From Myxococcales bacterium (lineage in GTDB: Bacteria; Myxococcota; Polyangia; Polyangiales; Polyangiaceae): DNA of 7,779 nucleotides. Location of the stretch: assembly GCA_020430865.1 (NCBI GenBank), contig JAGQIY010000934.1, forward strand, positions 1 through 7,779, read 5' to 3'. A model generated the notes under the pieces. The model had not been told where the DNA came from and made no database searches. It worked only from the letters and a program-made list of their open reading frames with translations. The translations under genes were made by a program, and so were the position numbers. Below are positions 7,764 through 7,779 of the stretch, one piece after another; the first letter of the stretch is position 1; every line of letters starts with the position of its first letter.

Positions 7764-7769
7764 TCCTCC
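7764..7769 (-). promoter_or_regulatory. Shine-Dalgarno of pckA
   Basis: On the minus strand GGAGGA is followed by AGTCAC and then ATG at 7757, a six-base spacing. It fixes the pckA start and is the only regulatory signal of that gene inside the window. Confidence 0.85.
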
Positions 7770-7779
7770 GAGCGGATAC

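Overview
The window is high-GC bacterial DNA that reads as core-genome sequence. Codon third positions are strongly G/C. A GldA/GldF/GldG-type ABC cassette sits beside housekeeping genes and a lipid-exposed, acidic low-complexity outer-membrane protein. Together these suggest a Gram-negative bacterium, most likely a myxobacterium or relative (Myxococcota, Polyangia-like). That placement is inference; no rRNA or other taxonomic marker is present. I see no tRNA, rRNA, CRISPR, insertion sequence, integrase or phage gene.

Layout. (1) Positions 1-2113, minus strand: an ABC export cassette transcribed right to left. It runs ATPase (932-2113), six-TM ABC-2 permease (195-932, sharing one base with the ATPase stop as TAATG), then the first 63 codons of a GldG-like auxiliary subunit (ends at the window edge). 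A good sigma70-type promoter (TTGACA-N16-TAGGAT, 2274-2301) and a strong Shine-Dalgarno serve the cassette. The ATPase ends in an extraordinary Asp/Glu tail. (2) 2114-2506: a divergent intergenic region holding that promoter, a GC-rich leader, and a long imperfect hairpin upstream of pheT. (3) 2507-5005, plus strand: pheT, the phenylalanyl-tRNA synthetase beta subunit, with no pheS beside it. (4) 5002-6090, plus strand: a predicted secreted protein overlapping the pheT stop by GTGA, with signal peptide, acidic linker and C-terminal beta-barrel. (5) 6109-6133: a perfect 11-bp bidirectional terminator between convergent genes. (6) 6153-7757, minus strand: pckA, ATP-dependent PEP carboxykinase, with its own Shine-Dalgarno at the right edge.

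The genes fall into three independent transcription units: ABC cassette; pheT plus barrel protein; pckA. They do not form one pathway. pheT serves translation and pckA serves gluconeogenesis. The ABC cassette and barrel protein are envelope functions of unknown substrate. I did not find a convincing new multi-gene system. The points most worth checking are the polyacidic tail on the ABC ATPase, the pheT leader hairpin, the orphan arrangement of pheT, and its translational overlap with an acidic-linker outer-membrane protein.
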